In this document: in pieces, positions 1 to 8,197 of the stretch
Numbering within the stretch: position 1 is the stretch's first letter
Layout of the letters: every line of letters starts with the position of its first letter
Notes under the pieces: model-generated
What the model saw: only the letters and a program-made list of their open reading frames with translations
Told to the model about the DNA's origin: nothing
Databases searched by the model: none
Origin: Pseudomonas fluorescens
Lineage (GTDB): Bacteria > Pseudomonadota > Gammaproteobacteria > Pseudomonadales > Pseudomonadaceae
Assembly (NCBI RefSeq): GCF_902497745.1
Contig: NZ_CABVHJ010000002.1
Span: 372,001 to 436,000, forward strand
DNA length: 64,000 nt
Direction: 5' to 3'
Translations under genes and position numbers: made by a program

Positions 1-1
1 C

Positions 2-1471
2 CTTGGCGTCAATTTGCCCAAGCCCACCATTGACTACGCCCAAGGTGAAACTCTGGATCCGGAGGCCGTGCCGGCTGACGGCACAACAATAAGAGTCAAT
101 TACACGATGGAAACCGGTGACCGTATCGACGCGCACCTGGATGGCGTGTTGGACTTCACCGATTGGTTTCCTGTTCCGGCCAACTGGAACAGCAAGGAAG
201 TCGAGTTCCTGGTCGACAAAAACTATGTCGACCTGAACAAAGATCAAAATGTGCAGGTGTTCTACATCGTTACCCGTGGCGGGCAACCGTTGCCGCCCTC
301 GGAAAAGCAATCGCTATTGATCGGCAGCGCGGTGGAGTTGGAGCCACCTCGCATCAAAGAGGCCAACGGCAACAGCCTCAATCCATTCGCGGCCAAAGAC
401 ACGCTCACAGCGGTGGTCACCGTCGACCAGAGCATGATCGGCGCGCAACTGAACGTCACCTGGGCCGGTACAGCGGGTGGCGGCAGCAACACCACAACAC
501 CTGTACCCGTTACGGCTCTTGGAGATATGGACATTCCACTGCCCAACTCGGTGGTGGCTTTCAACCTCAACAAACCGGTATCGGTGATCTATAACGTCAT
601 CCGAAACGGCACTCCAAAGCCCTCGAAGCCGTTGATTCTGGCGGTACAACCCATTGCCGATGGTGACCCGAATCTGCCGACACCCACCATCGACGGCGCA
701 GTGGGTAATACACTGGATGTGAGGCAAGTGGATGACTCTGCACAATTACGCATCGACGAATGGTTGCTGCAGGCTCTGAATCAAAACACTTGGCTGGACT
801 ACAAAGGAACTGACAAAAACGGCAATGCAGTAGAACTTTTACTCTTGGCCGGTGCCGCGCACCAGCAGGCATCGGGCTTGGTTACTGCTGCGCGGGTTGC
901 CTGGTTACGGGAGCTCAAGGATGGGAGTGCGTTGACGATTACGTTCAGGGTGAATTTTGACAAGGTATCCAATGCAAGTAATGCGGTCAGTTTTCCACAG
1001 GCGAGATTGACAATACGCAATCTCCTAGTGGGAGGGTCTGAAAACTGGAATGATGAACCTCTAAGAAGGCTTCCCCTAAACGTGATTACAAAATTTAAAA
1101 GTGGGCTGGAAATCACCCCCACGGTTGATTATGGGGACGGAACTTATATCATTACATGGTCTTCCCCCCCGACTGTAAATGCATTGGGTATTTATGAAAT
1201 GTGCAGGACAAGATTCAAGTTGGCAGAAGACTATGTCTCCAATATTTCAATTACTCTTCGTATTGAAGAATCGTCCAACCCACACAAGATTCGTTTCTAT
1301 GATCGAGAAGTACTCATAGAGGAGCTCAATCTTCCGGCCACAGTCCCCGCTGGGCCATTTAATTACAAGGCGCCAATAGGCAGGCGGTTCAATTTTTTCG
1401 AAATCTGGACCGTGAATTCATCAGCATTCCGTCCGGGCATGTTTATTATTGAGTTAAAATGGTTTGACTAG
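2..1471 (+). CDS. Large repeat-containing hypothetical protein, C-terminal part (5' truncated)
   Basis: The frame is open to the window edge, so only the C-terminal 489 or so residues are visible; the first in-frame start-like codon (TTG at 14) is probably internal. Three repeats of about 110 residues can be seen, each opening with a motif of the form P-x-I-x-x-A-x-G-x-T/S-L, near residues 4, 112 and 224 counted from the TTG. They are probably beta-sandwich (Ig-like) modules. The last 140 or so residues do not repeat and are encoded by distinctly AT-richer DNA (about 1030-1471). No catalytic motif or membrane segment is evident. Long proteins with such repeats occur in Pseudomonas, but I know of no assigned function. 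Confidence 0.8.
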   Translation, partial: LGVNLPKPTIDYAQGETLDPEAVPADGTTIRVNYTMETGDRIDAHLDGVLDFTDWFPVPANWNSKEVEFLVDKNYVDLNKDQNVQVFYIVTRGGQPLPPSEKQSLLIGSAVELEPPRIKEANGNSLNPFAAKDTLTAVVTVDQSMIGAQLNVTWAGTAGGGSNTTTPVPVTALGDMDIPLPNSVVAFNLNKPVSVIYNVIRNGTPKPSKPLILAVQPIADGDPNLPTPTIDGAVGNTLDVRQVDDSAQLRIDEWLLQALNQNTWLDYKGTDKNGNAVELLLLAGAAHQQASGLVTAARVAWLRELKDGSALTITFRVNFDKVSNASNAVSFPQARLTIRNLLVGGSENWNDEPLRRLPLNVITKFKSGLEITPTVDYGDGTYIITWSSPPTVNALGIYEMCRTRFKLAEDYVSNISITLRIEESSNPHKIRFYDREVLIEELNLPATVPAGPFNYKAPIGRRFNFFEIWTVNSSAFRPGMFIIELKWFD

Positions 1472-1524
1472 TCCAACAATGGAGAAGTAAACGAGGCTAG
1501 ACCACAGCATCTAACCTTCTGATC

Positions 1525-1592
1525 AAAGATCGCGGTCTTCGGAAATTTCTAACCAATTTGGTTTAGGAAACTCCCGCAGACTGCGATCTTTT
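1525..1592. repeat. Inverted repeat pair of the AAAGATCGCAG family
   Basis: The arm at 1525-1542 (AAAGATCGCGGTCTTCGG) faces the arm at 1573-1592, which ends in CTGCGATCTTTT. The same core occurs at 2502-2535, 3912-3980 and 11260-11350, always between genes. It lies 54 bp after the first gene, so it could also act as a transcript-ending hairpin. Confidence 0.6.
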
Positions 1593-1770
1593 GTGTTGGA
1601 GCAAACTTTCGGGTTATCGAAACGCGTAGCTTTGCGCCTACAAGGAATCTCGGCAAACTCCGGTTAAGTGCAGCGGTTGACTCCTCTACCTTCACTCCCT
1701 ATCCTCGCGCCTGTCACGACTCATTCGTGATCGGGTTTGACGGCTCGGCGGTTTTAAGGTGTGCATTGCT

Positions 1771-1938
1771 CTCCAACTTTGCTAGCGCGCTCGCGTGCTC
1801 GAAACAAAGCTAAATGGTGACTGTGTGCGGGGCACTTTCGAGTGCGCCGGGTACCTTAGACCGGTCCGTCAACCTGCGCACAGTTGCCACCCATTCGTTT
1901 GACGGCGATCTGGTGGCAGCTCTAGATGACTAAGGAGC
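1771..1938 (+). promoter_or_regulatory. Candidate structured 5' leader of the DUF3077 gene
   Basis: Several stems can be drawn. CTTTGC and the CAAAG before 1812 enclose a nested AGCGCG-CTCG-CGTGCT hairpin. GCACT-TTCG-AGTGC lies at 1832-1845. TGCCACC at 1885-1891 pairs with GGTGGCA at 1912-1918. AGCTC pairs with GAGCT just before the start, and this last stem contains the AAGGAG ribosome-binding site. This suggests an RNA leader controlling translation. It is an inference from base pairing only. Confidence 0.4.
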
Positions 1939-1945
1939 TACACCG

Positions 1946-2230
1946 ATGACCGATCCAACCACAAAATCCACAGCCTTCGCCCCCTGCGACCATGTCGCCA
2001 ACCACCTCTTTACCGTCCAACCCGACATCCCCCTCCTCGACGCCCTCGAACACGCTTCCGTTTACCTCAACTGCGCCGAAGCCCTCGCCCACCAAGCCCC
2101 CACCGCCACCCGCCCGGAACACAGCGGATCACTCCAATGGGCCAGCCAGCAAATGCTCGTCACCGCCCGCGCACTGGTGCTGGCCTGCGTCGCCGGTTTG
2201 CACGCCGCGCAGACCGGAGGTGAAGCATGA
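1946..2230 (+). CDS. DUF3077 family small protein
   Basis: A 94-residue protein with the DUF3077 pattern L-F-x-V-x-P-x-I-P-L-x-D-A-L-E-H-A-S, followed by a Cys/Ala-rich helix, at about residues 24-50. Such proteins are numerous in Pseudomonas and have no established function. The ATG follows a clear AAGGAG site that lies within a possible hairpin. The stop codon overlaps the next start (ATGA), so the two genes are translationally coupled. No signal peptide or membrane segment is present. Confidence 0.8.
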   Translation: MTDPTTKSTAFAPCDHVANHLFTVQPDIPLLDALEHASVYLNCAEALAHQAPTATRPEHSGSLQWASQQMLVTARALVLACVAGLHAAQTGGEA

Positions 2231-2493
2231 GTTCGCACATTTCGATGACTCACAACGAGGACAGTATTCCGGTTTTACTGGTCTCGACCGAAGCCCCGCT
2301 GGATGTCTTGCACAGCAGCGCGGCCAGTCGGTTTCTGGCGGTGACGCAGATGATGGAAAGTCTGGCGAGCCTGGATATCTCGTCCGCCAAGGGTGCCGAT
2401 GTGCAGCAACTGGCCCATGCGGCGGCGATGTTGCTGCGTGATGGCTGTGATGTGATGGACGTGTTGGGCCGGCAGATTCGTTTGCGGACCTGA
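2227..2493 (+). CDS. Small hypothetical protein coupled to DUF3077
   Basis: An 88-residue soluble protein rich in Ala, Ser and Met, with no recognised motif. Its ATG overlaps the stop of the DUF3077 gene by four bases, which supports it as a real partner gene. The helical, Ala-rich central part (about residues 35-75) resembles the helical build of the upstream protein, so it may be a divergent relative. Function unknown. Confidence 0.65.
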   Translation: MSSHISMTHNEDSIPVLLVSTEAPLDVLHSSAASRFLAVTQMMESLASLDISSAKGADVQQLAHAAAMLLRDGCDVMDVLGRQIRLRT

Positions 2494-2501
2494 TACAGGC
2501 A

Positions 2502-2535
2502 AGATCAATCGATCGCAGCCTTCGGCAGCTCCTAC
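2502..2535. repeat. Single copy of the GATCGCAGCCTTCGGCAGC repeat
   Basis: A single arm reading GATCGCAGCCTTCGGCAGCT followed by CCTAC. It matches the arms at 3912-3940 and, less exactly, 11311-11350. It lies directly after the DUF3077 pair. Confidence 0.6.
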
Positions 2536-2743
2536 CGAAACCGGTGTAGACGCTGCCGATCATTACCACAGCCTTTGAACAGCTCGACGTCCGATGTGCA
2601 CCGCGGGTCAGGTGTGGCGTCGCAACATGCTGCAAAACCTAAACTGAACGGGCGTTAACCCCGTGTTAATTCATGCCACCCAGACTCTCTTCCGAGATCT
2701 GCTTCATGGACGAACGGCTCCCACTTGTTCAGTAGGAGGCACC

Positions 2744-2953
2744 ATGAAAATCGCTACCGTAATCCTTGCCGGGCTGTTTGCCCTGGGTTCTGCCAGCGTC
2801 TTCGCCGAAGGCGGCGCTGAGCGCATGCGGTATTACTACGACAACTTCCCGGTTCACCACGCCCAGAGCGCGCAGCAGAGCGACGCCAACGCGAAAGAAA
2901 TTCGCGTTCCCGCCGACCAGACCGCGCAAGTGACCGAGTCCTATCGCGACTGA
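2744..2953 (+). CDS. Small secreted hypothetical protein
   Basis: A 69-residue protein with a good signal peptide (MKIATVILAGLFALGSASVFA, cleavage after the final AEG-type site near residue 22). The mature part is short, polar and charged: RMRYYYDNF is followed by an Asn/Ala/Gln-rich stretch, and the chain ends in SYRD. The start was chosen because AGGAGG lies six bases upstream of this ATG. A strong terminator follows at 3014. Expected in the periplasm or secreted. I do not recognise the family. Confidence 0.75.
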   Translation: MKIATVILAGLFALGSASVFAEGGAERMRYYYDNFPVHHAQSAQQSDANAKEIRVPADQTAQVTESYRD

Positions 2954-3013
2954 GATTGACCGAGCAACCGATGGACCTCCTGTGGCTCCGCTCTGGCCTG
3001 GGAGAAGACAGCT

Positions 3014-3042
3014 TGGCGCCCTGATTGGGGCGCCTTTTTTTT
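3014..3042 (+). terminator. Rho-independent terminator
   Basis: GGCGCC at 3015-3020 pairs with GGCGCC at 3029-3034, extended by one C-G pair, and is followed by a run of eight T. It ends the small secreted protein transcript. Confidence 0.85.
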
Positions 3043-3217
3043 GGGGTTCATACAGTCGGTTAGTCAGGATTGGATGTCCGCCTTTTCATTTGTGGTGAAT
3101 TCGCCCCTCATCGGAACGCCGCCCGCCCAGCCCTCTCCCGAGGGAGAGGGAGCTGTTTTGTGGTTTTTTCAGGATCGCCGTTTGCCTGTAGGCAGGTTTG
3201 GCGTTTGATTTGTGGGG

Positions 3218-3320
3218 TTTTCAAACCTGAGTTCGGCTCGATATTTCAGGTCGGTGTACCTCGCCAAAACACCTCGGTCAGTCCCCTCTCCCTCGGGGAG
3301 AGGGTTAGGGTGAGGGGCTT
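3218..3320 (-). repeat. Dispersed ~105-bp element carrying the GAGGGAGAGGG palindrome
   Basis: Read on the minus strand it aligns end to end with the 110-bp unit tandemly repeated at 27261-27810. Shared segments in order are AGCCCCTCACCCTA, CCCTCTCC-GAGGGAGAGG, ACTGACCGAGGTG, CCGACCTGAAA, then CGAG and GAACTCA. Another copy lies at 16956-17056. Confidence 0.75.
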
Positions 3321-3326
3321 CTAGGC

Positions 3327-3824
3327 CTACAGACTCTTGATCCAGAACAGCATGCGCCCGTAATCCGGGTCGAACATGCCCGGTGCGAACCCGAACTTGC
3401 TGTAGGAGCCCTGCGCCACGGCGTTGCCTTCCAGCACTTCAAGGGTGATCTTGCAGCAGCCACGCTGGCGGGCGATTTCCTCGACTTTCTGCAGCATTTT
3501 CTGGCTCAGACCGAGGCCGCGGAACTGTCCCACCACTGCCACGTCGTGAACGTTGACCAGCGGTTTGCAGGCAAACGTGGAAAACCCTTCAAAGCAGTTC
3601 ACCAGCCCCGCCGGTTCGCCACCGACAAAGGCCAGCACGCTGAACGCATGCGGTCGCCGGGCCAGTTCTTCAGGCAGCCGACGCAGCAGATCAGGGTCAA
3701 GCGAATGACCGCCGCCCATAGGGTCTTCAGCATAATGATTGAGCACAATACCGATGGCCTCGGCGTGCGTTGGATTGCTGTAGCTGGCTTGAAGTACAAG
3801 AATCTCTACGGAATCCATTTCCAT
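3327..3824 (-). CDS. GNAT family N-acetyltransferase
   Basis: A 165-residue GNAT fold protein. The acetyl-CoA binding motif A is visible as V-A-V-V-x-Q-F-R-G-L-G-L, followed by helix and strand, and a late G-x-Y-x-K-F-G-F segment. The substrate cannot be deduced. The frame extends 30 residues upstream, but that part is basic and lacks a ribosome-binding site, so the ATG at 3824 was chosen; the ATG at 3818 is also possible. It is monocistronic, flanked by repeats on both sides. Confidence 0.8.
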   Translation of the reverse strand: MEMDSVEILVLQASYSNPTHAEAIGIVLNHYAEDPMGGGHSLDPDLLRRLPEELARRPHAFSVLAFVGGEPAGLVNCFEGFSTFACKPLVNVHDVAVVGQFRGLGLSQKMLQKVEEIARQRGCCKITLEVLEGNAVAQGSYSKFGFAPGMFDPDYGRMLFWIKSL

Positions 3825-3911
3825 CCCCGAACACACAAAAGCCCCGGCACGCAAAGTGCGCACTGAAAGGCCGTTTGACCTTAGCGCGGGGGTGATCCGG
3901 CGGGCAACCCG

Positions 3912-3980
3912 CAAGATCGCAGCCTTCGGCAGCGCCTACAGGTAATCAGATGCAGGAGCTGCCGAAGGTTGCGATCCTTT
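3912..3980. repeat. Inverted pair of the GATCGCAGCCTTCGGCAGC repeat
   Basis: AAGATCGCAGCCTTCGGCAG at 3912-3931 faces CTGCCGAAGGTTGCGATC around 3959-3976. Together they form a long imperfect hairpin between the GNAT and DinB genes. Confidence 0.7.
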
Positions 3981-3986
3981 GCTTGG

Positions 3987-4568
3987 TCAGTGCCCCCAGA
4001 TCAGTTCCTCGGTCCAGCCGAGTTCGGCAAAATCTTCGGCACGCAAAGCACTCTCACCGACACAGAAGAATTCATCCAGTTGCGGCGGTTTCACCGACGT
4101 GCCGCTGAGCATCGCATGCACCTGGCCACGGTGATGAAGCTGATGCTCGAACAGGTGCGAAAGCATGCGCAAACGACTGTCGTGCTGCGGCGTATCGCGG
4201 GCGATGGTGACGATTCGGGCCAGATCGGCATCGCGCAGTTGCTCGCAATAGGCGATCAGGCGGCGATCAACGTGCGCCTGCTCTTCGCGCAAATGCGTGG
4301 CGTCGGTAAACGGTTCGTCCACGTTGAAAAACACATAACAGTCAGGATGCGGCTCAGCCCCGCGCAACTCGCGTTCCAGTGCATCGACGTAGAACCAGTC
4401 ACAGGTGAGGATGTGATTGAGAGTCAGACGAATGCTCGGGAAGACACTCACCCGGGGCGCGGCCAGATCTGCCGCTTCGAGCTGGCTCCAGGCCTTGGCC
4501 AGACGATGATTGGCCCAGGCATTCTGGTAAGCCATCGTCAGCAGATGATGGGAAAGCGGTTGGCTCAT
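3987..4568 (-). CDS. DinB family protein
   Basis: A 193-residue four-helix-bundle protein of the DinB type. The probable metal triad is visible: a His in the LTLNHIL helix near the first third, and two His in the HQLHHRGQVH segment near residue 135. Many members are thiol-dependent transferases or unknown; the name does not imply DNA damage induction here. The ATG at 4568 has a GAAGAGGG site upstream. A TTG at 4589 would add seven residues and overlap the zapE stop. It lies just downstream of zapE and is probably co-transcribed with it. Confidence 0.8.
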   Translation of the reverse strand: MSQPLSHHLLTMAYQNAWANHRLAKAWSQLEAADLAAPRVSVFPSIRLTLNHILTCDWFYVDALERELRGAEPHPDCYVFFNVDEPFTDATHLREEQAHVDRRLIAYCEQLRDADLARIVTIARDTPQHDSRLRMLSHLFEHQLHHRGQVHAMLSGTSVKPPQLDEFFCVGESALRAEDFAELGWTEELIWGH

Positions 4569-4585
4569 GTCGGCGCCCTCTTCAC

Positions 4586-5701
4586 TCAAGCTTCGGCAAA
4601 GCGCTGCAGCTGCATCTCCTGCAAGCGGCTGAGGGTGCGGCGGAACGGGAATTCCAGATAACCCTCGGTGTACAGCGCATCCATTGGCACTTGCGCCTCG
4701 ATATACAGCGGCACCTTGCGGTCATAGCACTCGTCGACCAGCGCGATGAAACGCCGCACGCCATCGTCGTGGACCGACAGTTGCGGCAACTCGCGGTCAC
4801 CCGCCACCACCCGCTGCGCGCCGTCTTCGGTGCCACGCGCGATGCGCCCTTCGCGTTTCTGTGCGCTGAGATTGGGTACTTCGCTCAACAGAATAGCCGT
4901 GTAGCGGTCGCACAGTGCGATGAAATCCATGGCGGCGAACGGTTGCTCGCAGAGATCCGCATAGCGACACCACAACACCGTTTCACTGGCCTGCACCACG
5001 CTCAACCGGCGATGCCCGACCGCCACCGGTTCGCGACTGGCCGATTGCCCGGCGGTCAAAGCCTGAAAGACATCGTCAAGCGCACTGAGCGAGGACGTGG
5101 CCACAAAGTAACGTTGCAGACCCGCGCCAGGATGCAGTCGATGATCCTCGGCACCATTCACCGCGACCACCTGCATATGCGCCTTGATCGCGGCAATCGC
5201 CGGGACAAAACGGTCGCGGTTGAAGCCATCGGCGTACAGCTCATCCGGCGGCAGATTGGACGTGCAAACGATGACCACGCCTTCATCGAACATCACCTGA
5301 AACAGCCGACCAAGAATGATCGCGTCACCAATGTCGTTGACGAACAGCTCATCGAAGCACAGCACCCGTACCTCGGATGCCAGCTCCTTGGCCAGCGCGC
5401 GCAACGGATCGGCAATCCCGGTCAACTGGAACGAGCGCTGATGCACCCACCCCATGAAGTGATGAAAGTGTTGCCGTCGCGCCGGCACCCGCAGGCTCTG
5501 ATAGAACTGATCCATCAGCCAGGTCTTGCCACGCCCGACCGGCCCCCACAGATAAACGCCGGTGACCGAACGGGCACCGGCGTGCAGGGCTTCGTGGCAT
5601 TTTTGCAGCGCCCAGACCGCGTGTTCCTGGGCTTCATCCTGGATGAAGCCCTTGTGTTGAACGGCGTGTTGCCAGGCGCTGAGGGGGGAGTCGAAAGTCA
5701 T
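4586..5701 (-). CDS. zapE: ZapE, AFG1-like cell division ATPase
   Basis: A 371-residue P-loop ATPase of the ZapE/AFG1 family, which associates with the division ring and modulates FtsZ. The Walker A motif GPVGRGKT is at residues 53-60 and the Walker B motif VLCFDEL at about 113-119, followed by an I-V-C-T-S-N sensor segment. Length is normal for the family. It is followed within 20 bp by dinB-like and preceded by the NTF2-like gene in the same direction. Confidence 0.93.
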   Translation of the reverse strand: MTFDSPLSAWQHAVQHKGFIQDEAQEHAVWALQKCHEALHAGARSVTGVYLWGPVGRGKTWLMDQFYQSLRVPARRQHFHHFMGWVHQRSFQLTGIADPLRALAKELASEVRVLCFDELFVNDIGDAIILGRLFQVMFDEGVVIVCTSNLPPDELYADGFNRDRFVPAIAAIKAHMQVVAVNGAEDHRLHPGAGLQRYFVATSSLSALDDVFQALTAGQSASREPVAVGHRRLSVVQASETVLWCRYADLCEQPFAAMDFIALCDRYTAILLSEVPNLSAQKREGRIARGTEDGAQRVVAGDRELPQLSVHDDGVRRFIALVDECYDRKVPLYIEAQVPMDALYTEGYLEFPFRRTLSRLQEMQLQRFAEA

Positions 5702-5723
5702 GCGCGGCAGTATGCCACGATGC

Positions 5724-6065
5724 TTACAGGGAAATATCCAGGCGGGCGATTTTGCCCTGCTCGTTCAACCGGAACGTGTAGCGCAGCTGCGCCGGGCTGC
5801 CGGGGAATGTCCCGGAAATCAGCCCGTGCACCAGCACTTTGCCGGTGCGCTGCTGGACGTCGAGCACTTCGACCCGTGGCTGATAGCGTTGCCCGGTGTC
5901 TTGCATCCATTGCGCGATGGCGTGCGGGCCGACCTGATGCTGGCCTTCATCGAACACGTTGGCATCCTCGGCAAAAAAACTGGCGACCCGCGAGGTGTCG
6001 CGTGCGTTGGCCGCATCGATATACGCAACGATGGCCGGGGCCAGTGTAGAGGCGGGATGAGACAT
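5724..6065 (-). CDS. NTF2/SnoaL-like protein
   Basis: A 113-residue protein with the SnoaL/NTF2 pattern: an N-terminal helix (IVAYIDAANARD), then FFAEDANVFDEG, an Ala/Trp helix and beta strands ending LDISL. This cone-shaped fold serves as a small enzyme or binding domain; no specific reaction can be read. The ATG at 6065 follows AAAGGAGCTGCAATC, a clear ribosome-binding site. It lies 22 bp upstream of zapE. Confidence 0.8.
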   Translation of the reverse strand: MSHPASTLAPAIVAYIDAANARDTSRVASFFAEDANVFDEGQHQVGPHAIAQWMQDTGQRYQPRVEVLDVQQRTGKVLVHGLISGTFPGSPAQLRYTFRLNEQGKIARLDISL

Positions 6066-6116
6066 GATTGCAGCTCCTTTTGTGTGGTTCTGCCGTCATC
6101 GTAAAGCAGCGCTGCG

Positions 6117-6833
6117 TCAGTTTTTGTCAGGAGTGAATCGCCCGCTTTCATCCAGTTGCATCTGCTCGCGCCAGGTGCGCAACAAGTCGCTGCGGCGCCC
6201 CGGATAACCGTCACCCTGACGGCTGGCGGCGCTGATCCGGTCAGTGCGAAATGTACGGTAGGCGCCGCGCAATTCGCACCACGCAACGATGATCCGCACC
6301 TCATTGAGAAAGCCCAGCGCCAAGGGCCACATCAATCGCTGACTGGGCACCTGTTGCGCGTCGGCGTAATCGATGTGCAGTTTGGCCTGGTCGCGGATGG
6401 CATGGCGCAACACGTTCAACGGCACAGCGTTTTGCGGAAAGCCATAGCCCGGCGGCCCCGGCATCACTGTGGGATTACGCAGCGCTTCCTGGGCCAGCGG
6501 ATCGAGCACGGCGGCAATTTTCGCCAGCGCATCCGCCGCCGCTTTGCCGAGGACTTCGTCACCACGCTGATCGACGTAGCGCAAACCGAGGACGATGGCT
6601 TCGGTCTCTTCGGCGTTGAGCATCAGCGGCGGCAGAAACAGGCCGCTGCGCAGCACATAACCGATCCCCGCCTCGCCATGGATCGGCGCGCCGAGGGCAG
6701 TCAGTTCAGCAATATCGCGATAGAGCGTACGCTCGGACACTTCCAGCTCGGTGGCGAGGATTGCCGCCGTCACCGGGCGTTTCTTGCCGCGCAGCACTTG
6801 CAGCAAAGTCAAAAGACGAGTGGTACGCGACAC
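6117..6833 (-). CDS. HTH-WYL (YafY-type) transcriptional regulator
   Basis: A 238-residue regulator. The N-terminal HTH_11 domain spans about residues 3-60 and includes SERTLYRDI, the typical recognition helix. The WYL domain follows at about 125-215, here with WPLAL in place of the usual signature. The GTG start at 6833 (VSRTTRLLTLL) was chosen because family members begin at this sequence; the upstream extension lacks any signal. It is divergent from the aldo/keto reductase across an AT-rich 200-bp interval, suggesting it controls that gene. Confidence 0.82.
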   Translation of the reverse strand: MSRTTRLLTLLQVLRGKKRPVTAAILATELEVSERTLYRDIAELTALGAPIHGEAGIGYVLRSGLFLPPLMLNAEETEAIVLGLRYVDQRGDEVLGKAAADALAKIAAVLDPLAQEALRNPTVMPGPPGYGFPQNAVPLNVLRHAIRDQAKLHIDYADAQQVPSQRLMWPLALGFLNEVRIIVAWCELRGAYRTFRTDRISAASRQGDGYPGRRSDLLRTWREQMQLDESGRFTPDKN

Positions 6834-7034
6834 GATGGCCAAGCTCAGCAGGGAAAGTGCCCGCAGCTTAGCAGAGGCGCGTGTCAGAAAATGGCAGGAG
6901 CGTGGCGACGCTGATGAGCTGGTTTTACCGTTGAGCGGCAAGCGTCTTGACAGTGAATATTATCGACATCATATTGGCCAAATATTTCGAACGTAATTTT
7001 TACAACTGATAAATTTCCACGCGAGGGCGTTGCC

Positions 7035-8087
7035 ATGCACTACAAGGTTTTCGGTCGCAAAACCGGTCTGCGTGTTTCTGAACTGGCGCTGGGCGCCGGC
7101 AATTTCGGCACCGGTTGGGGTCACGGCGCCGAACGTGACGAAGCCAAGCGGATCTTTGATGGCTTCCTTGATGCCGGCGGCAATTTCATTGATACCGCCA
7201 ATGGTTATCAGGGCGGACAGTCGGAATCGATGCTCAGCGAGTTCATCGCCCCGGAGCGCGATCGCCTGGTGATCGCCACCAAATACAGCATGGGCACGAC
7301 CCCGGCCGACGGCATTTCCCACACCGGCAACAGTCGGAAAAACATGGTTCGCGCGGTAGAAGAAAGCCTTAAACGCTTGAACACCGATCACATTGATCTG
7401 TTCTGGGCGCACGTGACCGATGGCGTGACGCCGATGGAAGAAATTCTCCGCGGTTTTGATGATCTGGTGCGCGCGGGCAAAATCCACTATGCCGGTTTGT
7501 CGAACTTCCCGGCGTGGCGCGTTTCCCGCGCTGACGTGTTGGCGGAGCTGCGCGGCTTTGCGCCGATAGTCGCGATTCAGGTCGAATACAGCCTCGCCGA
7601 ACGCAGCGCCGAGCGCGAGTTGCTGCCAATGGCCGAAGCACTTGGGCTGGCGGCAACCCTGTGGTCACCCTTGGCGGGTGGGTTCCTCACGGGCAAATAT
7701 CGCGGCGGCGATGACAATAACCGTGCGAGCAAACTCGGCATGCTGGTGCACGCGGAAAAAAGCGCCCGCGAAACCGCCCTGCTCGATACATTGCTGGCGG
7801 TGGCTGCAGAAATCGGCGTCAGCCCGACCCACGTCGCCATCGCCTGGTTACGCGAAAAAGCCCGCCGTTCGACGACTGCGCTGATCCCGATCCTCGGCTC
7901 GCGCACCCGCGAACAACTGGACGCCACCCTTGGCGCACTCGACGTGCAACTGAGCGAACAACACATGGCGCGGCTTGAAGACAGCAGTGCCGTGCCGGCG
8001 GGTGTACCGCACGAGACGATTACCAGTGCCGCGCCTCGCTTTACCGGTCCGCAAACGTTGGACCTGCCGATCATCCCGGTAGCCTGA
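7035..8087 (+). CDS. Aldo/keto reductase
   Basis: A 350-residue NADPH-dependent reductase of the AKR superfamily. Tetrad residues are visible: Asp and Tyr in FIDTANGYQGGQSE, Lys in VIATKYS and His in LFWAHV. The C-terminal PILGSRTREQL segment is the nucleotide-binding loop. The substrate is unknown. The promoter region is AT-rich and contains AATATT-type inverted repeats (about 6957-6986), possible operator sites for the divergent WYL regulator. It is followed by a REP doublet. Confidence 0.9.
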   Translation: MHYKVFGRKTGLRVSELALGAGNFGTGWGHGAERDEAKRIFDGFLDAGGNFIDTANGYQGGQSESMLSEFIAPERDRLVIATKYSMGTTPADGISHTGNSRKNMVRAVEESLKRLNTDHIDLFWAHVTDGVTPMEEILRGFDDLVRAGKIHYAGLSNFPAWRVSRADVLAELRGFAPIVAIQVEYSLAERSAERELLPMAEALGLAATLWSPLAGGFLTGKYRGGDDNNRASKLGMLVHAEKSARETALLDTLLAVAAEIGVSPTHVAIAWLREKARRSTTALIPILGSRTREQLDATLGALDVQLSEQHMARLEDSSAVPAGVPHETITSAAPRFTGPQTLDLPIIPVA

Positions 8088-8095
8088 CCCGGATT

Positions 8096-8185
8096 TGGGA
8101 GCTTGCTTGCGAAAGCGGCGGGTCAGTCGACAAAGAGGCTGGCTGAGCTGACGCCTTCGCGAGCAGGCTCGCTCCCACAGGGGGA
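8096..8185. repeat. REP doublet (REPIN-like), partly decayed
   Basis: The left arm GGGAGCTTGCTTGCGAAAGC carries a mismatch. The right arm CGCGAGCAGGCTCGCTCCCA is intact but has a different loop from the left arm. Confidence 0.85.
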
Positions 8186-8197
8186 CGCCGTGTTGCG

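Larger units (their letters stand above)
1472..1945. other. Gene-free interval with repeat arms and structured leader
   Basis: No credible coding region is seen. The first third carries an inverted pair related to the GATCGCAGNCTTCGG repeat family. The remainder is a hairpin-rich stretch leading into the DUF3077 gene; see the separate entries. Confidence 0.6.
2954..3326. other. Gene-free interval with terminator and dispersed repeats
   Basis: Contains the terminator at 3014-3042, a partial CCCTCTCCCGAGGGAGAGGG palindrome near 3131-3150 and a full dispersed element at 3218-3320. No coding region is supported. Confidence 0.6.

Noticed and set aside
4691..6049. A 452-codon plus-strand frame across zapE and the NTF2-like gene
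   Set aside because: Spans two genuine minus-strand genes and the gap between them; Arg/His-rich shadow translation.
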